DNA of 23,237 nt. It comes from Bordetella parapertussis. GTDB taxonomy: Bacteria > Pseudomonadota > Gammaproteobacteria > Burkholderiales > Burkholderiaceae_B. This document shows positions 16,424-23,237 of the stretch, in pieces. The stretch is from the NCBI GenBank assembly GCA_945868195.1, contig CAMBLP010000017.1:1-23237 (forward strand). Direction: 5' to 3'. Under the pieces are notes generated by a model, which did no database searches, was not told where the DNA came from, and saw only the letters and a list, made by a program, of their open reading frames with translations. Positions within the stretch are counted from its first letter, which is position 1. Every line of letters starts with the position of its first letter. Both the position numbers and the translations under genes were made by a program.

Positions 16424-17478
16424 TGAATACCACTGTGAAAAACAATACGGATGTCGGCGGTCAGGCGCAGCCCCTGCTGATGGTTAAAAACTTGATCAAG
16501 CACTTTGCGCTGAAAAAAGACATGCTTGGTCGAGGTGGCGGTGTCGTGCGCGCCGTGGATGGTATCGACTTTATGGTCCGCAAAGGTGAAACGCTTGGCG
16601 TGGTCGGTGAGTCGGGCTGTGGAAAGTCAACAACCGCGCGTTTGCTGATGAATCTCATCACACCCGATAACGGCGACATCATTTTTGACGGGATATCCGT
16701 TGGGAGTCGTGAACTTTCGCTCAAAGAATTTCGCCGCCAAGCGCAAATGGTGTTTCAAGACAGTTATGCATCGCTCAATCCACGCCTCACGATCGAGGAC
16801 TCGATTGCGTTCGCTCCGCAAGTTCATGGCGTCTCTAAAGATGAGTCGATCGAACGCGCGCGTGATTTGCTCAGACGTGTCGGGCTAGATCCCGTTCGCT
16901 TTGCGGAACGCTACCCGCACGAACTTTCTGGTGGTCAGCGTCAACGCGTGAATATTGCGCGCGCCTTGGCGTTGCAATCGCGACTGATTATCCTTGATGA
17001 GGCGGTCTCGGCCTTGGATAAATCGGTCGAAGCGCAAGTATTGAATTTGTTGCTTGATCTCAAAGAAGACTTTGGACTGACCTACGTCTTTATCAGCCAT
17101 GACCTGAACGTGGTGCGTTACATCTCGGATCGCGTGATGGTGATGTATTTGGGGCAGGTGGTGGAGATCGGTGACTGCGAGACACTTTTTGAGACGCCTC
17201 AACATCCCTATACGCGAGCGTTGCTGTCCTCAGTACCCTCGATGGATCCGGACAACCGTACCGAGGAACCCCCTCTGGCCGGCGACCCGCCAAACCCAAT
17301 CAATCCTCCCTCAGGCTGCCGTTTTCACACGCGTTGTGTGCATGCCCAAGCGGTTTGTTCAGAAAAAATGCCTCCTCTGGCCATGAGCAAAGATGGGCAC
17401 GGTGTGGCTTGCCTCATGCACGTCGTCAACAGTGGTCACACTGAGGCGCCCAAAGCCGCTCAGGAGGTCGCATCATGA
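16423..17478 (+). CDS. ABC importer ATPase 1 (DppF/OppF type)
   Basis: Cytoplasmic ATPase subunit, 351 residues. It has Walker A GESGCGKST (62-70), Q-loop MVFQDSYASLNPR, signature LSGGQRQRVNIARAL (from about 168), Walker B LIILDEAVSALD (about 188-199) and switch His in ISHDLNVV. The C-terminal oligopeptide-transporter extension has the PPLAGDPPNPINPPSGCRF segment and several cysteines (CRFHTRC, then VCSEK), as in DppD and DppF. The SALD wording of the Walker B region points to the F-type subunit. In this operon the F-type gene comes before the D-type gene, the reverse of E. coli dppABCDF. Its end overlaps the next gene by 4 bases (ATGA). Confidence 0.94.
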   Translation: MNTTVKNNTDVGGQAQPLLMVKNLIKHFALKKDMLGRGGGVVRAVDGIDFMVRKGETLGVVGESGCGKSTTARLLMNLITPDNGDIIFDGISVGSRELSLKEFRRQAQMVFQDSYASLNPRLTIEDSIAFAPQVHGVSKDESIERARDLLRRVGLDPVRFAERYPHELSGGQRQRVNIARALALQSRLIILDEAVSALDKSVEAQVLNLLLDLKEDFGLTYVFISHDLNVVRYISDRVMVMYLGQVVEIGDCETLFETPQHPYTRALLSSVPSMDPDNRTEEPPLAGDPPNPINPPSGCRFHTRCVHAQAVCSEKMPPLAMSKDGHGVACLMHVVNSGHTEAPKAAQEVAS

Positions 17479-18467
17479 CTCAAGAAAAACCTTTTATTGA
17501 TATTCGCAATCTGACTGTCACGTTTACTGGTGGTCGTAAACCCGTCCGCGCCGTTTCGGGTGTCAACCTCTCCGTCAAACGTGGCGAAGTCGTTGCGCTG
17601 ATCGGTGAGTCAGGTTCTGGAAAAAGTGTGACATTACGCTCAATCCTGCGACTCCACAACGAACAAAAATCAAAGCTTGAAGGCCAAATCATCGTGGGCG
17701 ACCAGGATGTCGTCACTTTATCCAATGCGGATCTTTCCGCGTTTAGGGGTAAAGTCGCCTCAATGATTTTTCAAGAACCCTTGCTGGCCCTTGATCCTGT
17801 CTATACCGTGGGCGAACAAATCACTGAAGCCATTTTGCGTCACGAGAACATTGGTAAAGAGGCCGCCCGCGCGCGTGCTTTGTCTCTGTTTGAGCGTGTC
17901 CGCATTCCTAGCCCAGAGCGCCGCTTAGATGCCTATCCGCATGAGATGTCAGGCGGTATGAGGCAGCGCGCCATGATTTCTTTGGCCTTGGCCAGTCAAC
18001 CACAGCTCTTGCTTGCGGACGAACCCACCACAGCGCTTGATGCTACGGTGCAGATTCAGATTCTGTTACTGCTGCGCGAGCTGCAGCGCGAGCTCGGCCT
18101 CTCTGTGATTTTTGTGACCCATGACATCGGCGCAGCCGTCGAGGTCGCAGATCGTATTGCGGTGATGTATGCGGGTCGAATTGTCGAGGAAGGCACTACA
18201 CGCACGCTGATGCGCACACCTCGTCATCCTTATACGCGGGCACTGCTCAAGAGCTTAGCGCATGGCAATGTGGCTAAAGGCACACGACTTGAGACGATCC
18301 CGGGATCGCCACCTGATCTGAGCAATTTGCCACCGGGTTGCGTGTTTGCGGATCGCTGTAGCTTGGCGCTTGACTCATGCCGCGAAAGCGTCCCTGAGAT
18401 TATCAAGATCACACCTGACCACAGCGCACGCTGCCACCGCACGGATCAGACAGCGATCGCCGTCTAA
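17475..18467 (+). CDS. ABC importer ATPase 2 (DppD/OppD type)
   Basis: Second ATPase subunit, 330 residues, forming a heterodimer with ATPase 1. Walker A is GESGSGKS (44-51), Q-loop MIFQEPLLALDPVYTVGEQ, signature MSGGMRQRAMISLALA (from about 158), Walker B LLLADEPTTALD and switch His FVTHDIGAAVEVAD. The C-terminal extension has PGSPPDLSNLPPGCVF and the FADRCSLALDSC cysteines. ATG 17475 has the strong ribosome site AGGAGG (17462-17467) and overlaps the previous stop, indicating translational coupling. It is the last gene of the importer operon and is closed by the long hairpin at 18475-18525. Confidence 0.94.
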   Translation: MTQEKPFIDIRNLTVTFTGGRKPVRAVSGVNLSVKRGEVVALIGESGSGKSVTLRSILRLHNEQKSKLEGQIIVGDQDVVTLSNADLSAFRGKVASMIFQEPLLALDPVYTVGEQITEAILRHENIGKEAARARALSLFERVRIPSPERRLDAYPHEMSGGMRQRAMISLALASQPQLLLADEPTTALDATVQIQILLLLRELQRELGLSVIFVTHDIGAAVEVADRIAVMYAGRIVEEGTTRTLMRTPRHPYTRALLKSLAHGNVAKGTRLETIPGSPPDLSNLPPGCVFADRCSLALDSCRESVPEIIKITPDHSARCHRTDQTAIAV

Positions 18468-18474
18468 TCGAACA

Positions 18475-18525
18475 AGGCTCTGCAAGGTGGGCAGCATCGA
18501 AGCTGCCTCACCTTTAGAGCCTTTT
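18475..18525. terminator. Long shared terminator between importer operon and clpB
   Basis: A three-segment hairpin: AGGCTCT (18475-18481) with AGAGCCT (18516-18522), AAGGTG (18484-18489) with CACCTT (18509-18514), and GGCAGC (18490-18495) with GCTGCC (18502-18507), loop ATCGAA. Only small bulges separate the segments. TTTT follows on the plus strand (18522-18525), and on the minus strand TTGTT follows, so it can stop transcription from both sides. The clpB stop codon overlaps its edge. Confidence 0.85.
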
Positions 18526-21118
18526 ACTGCAGGGTGCGTTCAAACACGAACTTACCGTCGCGCCAATCGACGGGGACCACGTCTTTTGGACCAAACTTAC
18601 CCTGAAGTATCAGCTTGGCAATTGGGTTTTCCAACTGCTGCTGAATCGAACGCTTGAGCGGCCTGGCACCAAACACGGGATCAAAGCCCTCGCGCGCAAG
18701 TTCAGCCAATGCGGCATCTGACACCTCAAGACGCATTTCCTGCTGCTCCAACCGCCTTGCCAAACGCTTGATCTGAATCCCTGCGATCTTTTCAATATGC
18801 TGGCTTTGCAAGGCGTGGAACACAACGACCTCATCGATCCGGTTCAAGAACTCTGGTCGGAAGTGCTGTTTGAGCTCCTCCCAAACGACTTCTTTAACGG
18901 CCTCGTAAGGTTTGCCGACCATCGCCTGGATATGCTGCGAACCCAGATTCGAGGTCATCACAATCACAGTATTGCGAAAATCCACCGTCCGACCTTGACC
19001 ATCGGTTAAGCGACCATCGTCCAACACCTGCAGCAAGACATTAAATACATCCGGATGTGCTTTTTCCACCTCATCAAGCAAAATCACGCTATACGGCTTG
19101 CGTCGAACCGCCTCGGTCAGATAACCGCCCTCTTCGTAGCCCACATAGCCTGGAGGCGCTCCGATCAAGCGAGCGACGGAGTGTTTCTCCATAAACTCAC
19201 TCATATCGATACGAATGAGATGCTCATCAGAATCAAACATAAAGTCTGCGAGTGCACGGGTGAGCTCAGTCTTGCCCACGCCTGTCGGCCCCAGGAACAA
19301 AAATGAACCATAGGGTCGTGACGGGTCAGACAAACCAGCACGGGAGCGACGGATCGCATCCGCCACCAAGCCAACCGCCTCATCCTGTCCAATCACGCGA
19401 TCGTGCAAGCGCTCCTCCATCTTGAGCAATTTGTCGCGCTCACCTTGCATCATTTTTGACACAGGGATGCCTGTTGCTCGAGACACGACCTCGGCGATTT
19501 CCTCCGCGCCGACCTGCGTGCGCAAAAGCTTGGGCCGCTCACCCGGGGCTTTAGCCTGCGCTGAGCCTTCGGCTGCTTTGAGTCGCGACTCGAGCGCCGG
19601 CAAGGTGCCATATTGGATCTCCGCAAGCTTGTCGAACTGGCCTTTGCGCTGAAGCTCAGCCATCTCGGCACGTGCGCGCTCGATTTCCTCTTTGATCGAC
19701 TGCGTGCCTTGAACAGCGGCTTTTTCGCTTTTCCAGATCACCTCAAAATCGTTGTACTCTCGCTGCAGCTTCTCAAGCTCTTCCTCAATGATCTGGAAGC
19801 GACGTATCGACCCCTCGTCCGTTTCCTTTTTAACGGCCTCACGCTCGATCTTGAGCTGGATAATGCGACGATCGAGTTTGTCCATCACCTCAGGCTTGGA
19901 ATCAATCTCCATGCGGATGCGCGAGGCGGCCTCATCAATCAGATCAATGGCCTTGTCCGGCAAGAAACGATCTGTAATGTAGCGATGTGACAGCTCTGCG
20001 GCCGCGACAATCGCGGGATCCGTAATTTCAACGCCGTGGTGCAACTCATAACGCTCTTGTAAGCCACGCAAAATCGCGATGGTTGACTCCACATTAGGCT
20101 CGTCGACCAGTACTTTTTGAAACCGGCGCTCAAGCGCTGCGTCTTTTTCAATATATTTCCGATACTCGTCGAGCGTCGTCGCACCGATGCAATGCAGCTC
20201 GCCTCGGGCCAGCGCGGGCTTGAGCATATTGCCTGCGTCCATTGCGCCTTCAGCCTTGCCGGCACCAACCATCGTATGGATTTCATCAATGAAGATAATG
20301 TAGCTGCCGTCGTCCTGGGCGAGCTCCTTGAGTACCGCCTTGAGACGCTCCTCGAACTCTCCGCGAAACTTTGCACCCGCCAACAAGCTGGCCAAATCAA
20401 GTGACAGCACGCGTTTGCCTCGCAAGGACTCAGGCACTTCGTCATTGACAATCCGTTGGGCTAAGCCCTCAACGATAGCGGTTTTACCCACACCTGGCTC
20501 ACCGATCAAAACGGGATTGTTTTTAGTCCGACGCTGCAAAATTTGGATGGCACGTCGAATCTCATCATCACGTCCAATTACGGGATCAAGCTTTCCTTGA
20601 CGTGCGCGTTCCGTAAGATCCATCGTGTATTTGGAGAGTGCCTCGCGATTTGACTCCCCTTCCTGATCCTGGACAGACGAACCGCCTCGCACAGCATCAA
20701 TCGCCGCATCAAGCGCCTGACGCTGGAGGCCGGCTTCTTTGAGCGCGCGACCAACATCGCCCTTGTCCTCGGACAAAGCGAGAAGGAATAGTTCGCTTGG
20801 AATATAGGTATCACCTCGTTTCGCAGCCTCTTTATCGACACGCGTAAAGACGGATTGCAAGTCACGACTGACTTGGATGTTGCCATCTCCACCCTTGACT
20901 TGGGGAAGTCCTTTGACAATGCCGTCCAGAGCGGGCTGCAAGCGATTGATCGCCACACCGGCACGCGCCAAGAGGCTACCCGCCCCGCTCTCGCTGTCAG
21001 CAAGCAGCGCCGACAAGACGTGGGCAGGTTCGATATACGGATGGTCGTTACGAACGGCCAGGCTCTGTGCATCGGCCAGCGCCTGTTGAAACTTAGTCGT
21101 TAATTTGTCAAAACGCAT
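18524..21118 (-). CDS. clpB: Disaggregase ClpB (Hsp100 AAA+ chaperone)
   Basis: Hexameric ATPase that pulls polypeptides out of aggregates together with DnaK. 864 residues, against 857 in E. coli. The N-domain opens with [20 protein letters not shown]. The first ATPase domain has Walker A GEPGVGKT (206-213) and Walker B IIFIDE (274-279). The coiled-coil middle domain (about 410-530) is rich in Glu, Lys and Arg. The second ATPase domain has GPTGVGKT near 610, [14 protein letters not shown] and the C-terminal [14 protein letters not shown] longer frame starts 13 codons upstream, but ATG 21118 matches the family and has AGGAG eight bases before it. A sigma-32-like promoter lies upstream. The chaperone-specific middle domain and lack of a ClpP-binding loop signature separate it from ClpA and ClpC. 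Confidence 0.98.
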   Translation of the reverse strand: MRFDKLTTKFQQALADAQSLAVRNDHPYIEPAHVLSALLADSESGAGSLLARAGVAINRLQPALDGIVKGLPQVKGGDGNIQVSRDLQSVFTRVDKEAAKRGDTYIPSELFLLALSEDKGDVGRALKEAGLQRQALDAAIDAVRGGSSVQDQEGESNREALSKYTMDLTERARQGKLDPVIGRDDEIRRAIQILQRRTKNNPVLIGEPGVGKTAIVEGLAQRIVNDEVPESLRGKRVLSLDLASLLAGAKFRGEFEERLKAVLKELAQDDGSYIIFIDEIHTMVGAGKAEGAMDAGNMLKPALARGELHCIGATTLDEYRKYIEKDAALERRFQKVLVDEPNVESTIAILRGLQERYELHHGVEITDPAIVAAAELSHRYITDRFLPDKAIDLIDEAASRIRMEIDSKPEVMDKLDRRIIQLKIEREAVKKETDEGSIRRFQIIEEELEKLQREYNDFEVIWKSEKAAVQGTQSIKEEIERARAEMAELQRKGQFDKLAEIQYGTLPALESRLKAAEGSAQAKAPGERPKLLRTQVGAEEIAEVVSRATGIPVSKMMQGERDKLLKMEERLHDRVIGQDEAVGLVADAIRRSRAGLSDPSRPYGSFLFLGPTGVGKTELTRALADFMFDSDEHLIRIDMSEFMEKHSVARLIGAPPGYVGYEEGGYLTEAVRRKPYSVILLDEVEKAHPDVFNVLLQVLDDGRLTDGQGRTVDFRNTVIVMTSNLGSQHIQAMVGKPYEAVKEVVWEELKQHFRPEFLNRIDEVVVFHALQSQHIEKIAGIQIKRLARRLEQQEMRLEVSDAALAELAREGFDPVFGARPLKRSIQQQLENPIAKLILQGKFGPKDVVPVDWRDGKFVFERTLQ

Positions 21119-21172
21119 GGTGTTGCTCCTAACATGATGTGAGTGGCTTGTGGCCAATATCCGTTAGCCATT

Positions 21173-21199
21173 ACGTAGGGGCGTTTCACCATATTTCAA
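21173..21199 (-). promoter_or_regulatory. Sigma-32-like heat-shock promoter for clpB
   Basis: On the minus strand, TTGAAA (21194-21199) and CCCCTACGT (21173-21181) are spaced by 12 bases. This resembles the RpoH consensus CTTGAAA ... CCCCATNT, with the CCCC core intact. Transcription would start near 21165, about 47 bases before the clpB start codon. Heat-shock control is expected for this gene. Confidence 0.65.
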
Positions 21200-21261
21200 T
21201 GGTTCATCGAAAAAATGACCTTCATTTATCCTTAGGCTAACCTGCGCCCAAAGAACTGAGC

Positions 21262-21275
21262 TTGATTTAAATCAA
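21262..21275. promoter_or_regulatory. Perfect FNR box upstream of fnr
   Basis: TTGAT-TTAA-ATCAA matches the FNR/ANR consensus TTGAT-N4-ATCAA at every fixed position; the palindrome extends one base each way (21261-21276). Its centre is about 38-39 bases before the start implied by the -10 at 21295-21300, so it overlaps the -35 zone. That position suits class II activation or autorepression. Confidence 0.85.
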
Positions 21276-21294
21276 GGGTGACAGCCAAGAGGGA

Positions 21295-21300
21295 TACAAT
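21295..21300 (+). promoter_or_regulatory. -10 element of the fnr promoter
   Basis: TACAAT, with the FNR box in place of a good -35. It predicts a start near 21307, which is also the first base of the longest fnr reading frame (GTG 21307). That supports the downstream ATG 21352 as the true translation start. Confidence 0.5.
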
Positions 21301-21351
21301 CGAGAGGTGGCGCTATTTTTTTGTCGCCCAAGCACATGGAGTCTGGAACTC

Positions 21352-22077
21352 ATGCTTAAACGCATACCGGTCACCTCGGAATCAACGCATTGCTCGACAT
21401 GCATGATGGGAAGCGTTTGCCTTCCTGTAGGCATGCCCTCAAGTGAAGTCGCCAAGCTCGATGAGCTCGTCAAGGAACGGCTGCGTATTGAAAAAGGTCA
21501 GCCCCTTTTTCAACATGGTATTGCTCTTGATGCACTTTTTGCTCTGCGTACAGGCTCGATTAAAACGCAAATCATCGAAGCCTCCGGCCAACAGCAAATT
21601 ACCGGCTTTTACCTACCCGGTGAAATTGTGGGTCTGGATGGTATGTTGGACGGCATCCATAGCTCGACCGCCATCGCCATGGAAGACTCTGAAGTCTGTA
21701 TAGTCAAACTTGAAGATATCGATGAGATCAGCCGCTACGTACCCTCTTTGCAACACCAAGTTCGACGTCTGATGAGCAAGGAGATCGCTCGCTCCCATCA
21801 AGTGTTACTCGCACTGGGTTCTATGCGCTCGGAGCAACGCCTTGCGGCTTTTTTGATTAATCTATCCCAGAGATTGGCTGCGCTTGGCTATTCGTCCACA
21901 GACTTTATCATGCGCATGAGTCGCGAAGAAATCGGCAATTATCTCGGACTGACCTTGGAAACAGTGAGTCGACTATTTTCAAGATTCGCTCGAGAGGGTG
22001 TGATCCGCGTGAACCAGCGCGAAGTCAAAATTTTGGACATGGCGGCCCTCAACGAGCTTGTCGGCAAACCCTGTTAA
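21352..22077 (+). CDS. fnr: FNR-type oxygen-sensing transcription regulator
   Basis: Crp/Fnr-family protein, 241 residues, that binds DNA as a dimer when its [4Fe-4S] cluster is intact under low oxygen. All four cluster ligands are present: N-terminal HCSTCMMGSVC (C14, C17, C23, with E. coli spacing CX2CX5C) and a fourth Cys in EDSEVCIV (C116, matching C122). The effector domain includes ITGFYLPGEIVGLDG. The recognition helix reads TLETVSRLF, with the E--SR residues (E203, S206, R207) that read TTGAT half-sites. ATG 21352 is chosen over GTG 21307 because the latter sits at the predicted transcription start. Betaproteobacterial relatives are also called Anr or Btr. It is divergent from clpB and converges on an acyl-CoA dehydrogenase gene. 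Confidence 0.95.
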   Translation: MLKRIPVTSESTHCSTCMMGSVCLPVGMPSSEVAKLDELVKERLRIEKGQPLFQHGIALDALFALRTGSIKTQIIEASGQQQITGFYLPGEIVGLDGMLDGIHSSTAIAMEDSEVCIVKLEDIDEISRYVPSLQHQVRRLMSKEIARSHQVLLALGSMRSEQRLAAFLINLSQRLAALGYSSTDFIMRMSREEIGNYLGLTLETVSRLFSRFAREGVIRVNQREVKILDMAALNELVGKPC

Positions 22078-22102
22078 ATCCCTGTTGCCGGAGATTTAAC
22101 AG
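22071..22102. terminator. Hairpin spanning the fnr stop codon
   Basis: CTGTTAAATC (22071-22080) and GATTTAACAG (22093-22102) pair perfectly over 10 bp with a 12-base loop. The stem contains the fnr TAA and ends just before the stop of the convergent gene. It is AT-rich and lacks a T-run, so it may be a weak two-way terminator. Confidence 0.45.
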
Positions 22103-22103
22103 A

Positions 22104-23117
22104 TTACTTGCCCTCCAGAAACAACTCGGACCGAATGAAATCGAGCGTGATTTGTTTGGAGGATAGTACTTCCTGACCGAGTTGCTGTGCCCAATACGCA
22201 TGCCCTCCCCCCGCGCGAGCCCATTCATTGAGTCTACGCGTAAACAACTGCAAGTCATACTCTTGCGTCACACCAATCGCACCATGCACCGCATGGGCAA
22301 CGGCAGTGACTCGAGCAACAGACTGACTAGTCTGAGATTTCGCTAAAGCAGACAACATCGAGGTCGGCTGCCAGTCTTTGCTGCGGCAAGCCATCTCGGT
22401 TGCCATGCGGGCGCCAAAGACCAACTCAGCCACCTCGCTAATTTGTTGTTGTAGGGCCTGAAAACGTCCAATCGGTTTACCGAATTGTTCACGTTGATTG
22501 GCATGGGCAAGTATCATTTCAAACACGCGATCCGCGGCACCTGCAATCAAAACTGCAGCAGAAAGAGACATTAAAGATTCAAACTGCGGGCTGTCCCACT
22601 TACCAAGTAAGCATCGATCAGCCACAGCAGCAGACCAATGCAAATCGGCATCTAGCGTTCCATGGCCTCCCGAAGGCGTGACCGTGGCCTCTGAGGTCGG
22701 CAGCAACCAAACCTGTTTGCCTTGTTGTGCCAATACCCAGTCCGAAACAAGACCGAAGTTCACAGCATGCGCCGTCAGTCCAGCGCTCTGGGCACTCACT
22801 TGAAAAGGCGCGAAAGTCAGTGAACCTTGTGGAATCGTTTTGTCATGATGATTCAACCAGGCACGTCCCAGCATGGTGTGCGCATAGGGCAAGGGCAAGG
22901 CATGGCGCCCCATACAAAACATAATGGGCCAAACTTCGGCAAGGGTCAGTCCAGCACCGCCCGCGCTCTCGGGCAGCAAGGCATCGGCAAAGCCGGCAGA
23001 TAACAAGGTCTCCCAGAGGGCCTCGGGATCATTTCCCTTTTCAATCTGACGTAACTGAGTGGGCGTGCATTCCTGGGCGAAAAAACGGTCTGCTGAATCG
23101 TAAAAAGAATTTTCCAT
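22104..23117 (-). CDS. Acyl-CoA dehydrogenase-like protein, small partner subunit
   Basis: 337 residues, shorter than typical acyl-CoA dehydrogenases (about 380). The family fold is recognisable: N-terminal helical part with FADALLPESAGGAGLTLAE, a middle beta region, and C-terminal helices with REQFGKPIGRFQALQQQISE and HAVHGAIGVTQEYDLQL. The usual catalytic Glu regions, such as the YEGT/GGT-type C-terminal motif, are not seen: the chain ends in RRLNEWARAGGGHAYWAQQL. This fits the partner subunit of two-gene dehydrogenases, as in the FadE pairs of steroid catabolism, where one subunit supplies most of the active site. The gene starts 5 bases after the stop of a second acyl-CoA dehydrogenase, with GAGG about eight bases before ATG. 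The substrate is unknown. Confidence 0.88.
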   Translation of the reverse strand: MENSFYDSADRFFAQECTPTQLRQIEKGNDPEALWETLLSAGFADALLPESAGGAGLTLAEVWPIMFCMGRHALPLPYAHTMLGRAWLNHHDKTIPQGSLTFAPFQVSAQSAGLTAHAVNFGLVSDWVLAQQGKQVWLLPTSEATVTPSGGHGTLDADLHWSAAVADRCLLGKWDSPQFESLMSLSAAVLIAGAADRVFEMILAHANQREQFGKPIGRFQALQQQISEVAELVFGARMATEMACRSKDWQPTSMLSALAKSQTSQSVARVTAVAHAVHGAIGVTQEYDLQLFTRRLNEWARAGGGHAYWAQQLGQEVLSSKQITLDFIRSELFLEGK

Positions 23118-23122
23118 GTCAA

Positions 23123-23237
23123 TTACCTCAAGCCCAAACCGCGGGCGATGATGCCACGCAAAATTTCACGCGTACCACCTCGCAGAGAAAACGTGGCGCC
23201 CATCTGCTCGAGATAACCCAGCGTCTGCAGTAAGTCA
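23123..23237 (-). CDS. Acyl-CoA dehydrogenase, C-terminal end (partial)
   Basis: The last 37 codons of a gene that runs off the window edge, read on the minus strand and ending at TAA 23123-23125. The visible protein includes LLQTLGYLEQMGA and ends in LRGGTREILRGIIARGLGLR. The GGTREI segment is the classic C-terminal acyl-CoA dehydrogenase motif that contacts FAD. The following gene, a shorter dehydrogenase-like subunit, begins 5 bases later, so the two form an operon and probably one complex. Nothing can be said of the N-terminal part or the substrate. Confidence 0.85.
   Translation of the reverse strand, partial: DLLQTLGYLEQMGATFSLRGGTREILRGIIARGLGLR

Noticed and set aside
16423..18467. 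ATPase order (F-type before D-type) as a sign of rearrangement
   Set aside because: The order varies among peptide-type ABC operons and both genes are intact with coupled starts.
21119..21157. N-terminal extension of ClpB (13 residues)
   Set aside because: MRFDKLT is the usual ClpB start and has a good ribosome site; the extension covers that site.

Overview
The window reads as a chromosomal segment of a betaproteobacterium in the Burkholderiales, probably Alcaligenaceae or close to it. The grounds are the gene order trxA-rho, the pairing of a YhdP-type AsmA protein with glnE, a moderate GC content estimated by eye, and the character of the proteins. Genus cannot be settled from the sequence alone. 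No rRNA, tRNA, CRISPR array, insertion sequence, phage gene or integron was seen. Most of the window is ordinary core and accessory metabolism, and I found no clear undescribed multi-gene system.

Layout. Bases 1-219 are the 3' part of a thioredoxin gene with an in-frame TAA, so it is broken or carries a base error. rho follows (358-1614) and converges on a large yhdP-like gene (minus). yhdP is divergent from glnE. queH follows glnE on the plus strand. A minus-strand cluster comes next, listed in transcription order: an Asp/Glu/hydantoin-type racemase, an EamA exporter, a GtrB/ArnC-like glycosyltransferase and a YdjC/ChbG-like deacetylase. The racemase is divergent from a complete five-gene peptide-type ABC importer (binding protein, two permeases, two ATPases; 12763-18467). 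The 358-base spacer between them holds a very good sigma-54 promoter. The importer genes converge on clpB through a long shared hairpin. clpB and an fnr-type regulator are divergent, and their 233-base spacer carries a sigma-32-like promoter for clpB and a perfect FNR box for fnr. The window ends in a two-gene acyl-CoA dehydrogenase cluster (minus).

How the parts may work together. The racemase and ABC importer share a control region, and the sigma-54 promoter suggests nitrogen-linked uptake of peptides, hydantoins, ureides or amino-acid derivatives. The substrate is not visible in sequence. A strong terminator between the binding-protein gene and the first permease would give excess binding protein. 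The glycosyltransferase and deacetylase probably act on a polyprenyl-linked sugar at the envelope. The Fnr protein keeps all four cluster cysteines and probably controls its own gene.

Several genes appear to use non-ATG starts (yhdP, EamA, queH). For five others (glnE, the YdjC-type deacetylase, permease 1, clpB, fnr) an internal ATG was preferred to the longest reading frame, on ribosome-site or promoter evidence where it exists; permease 2 was also shortened.
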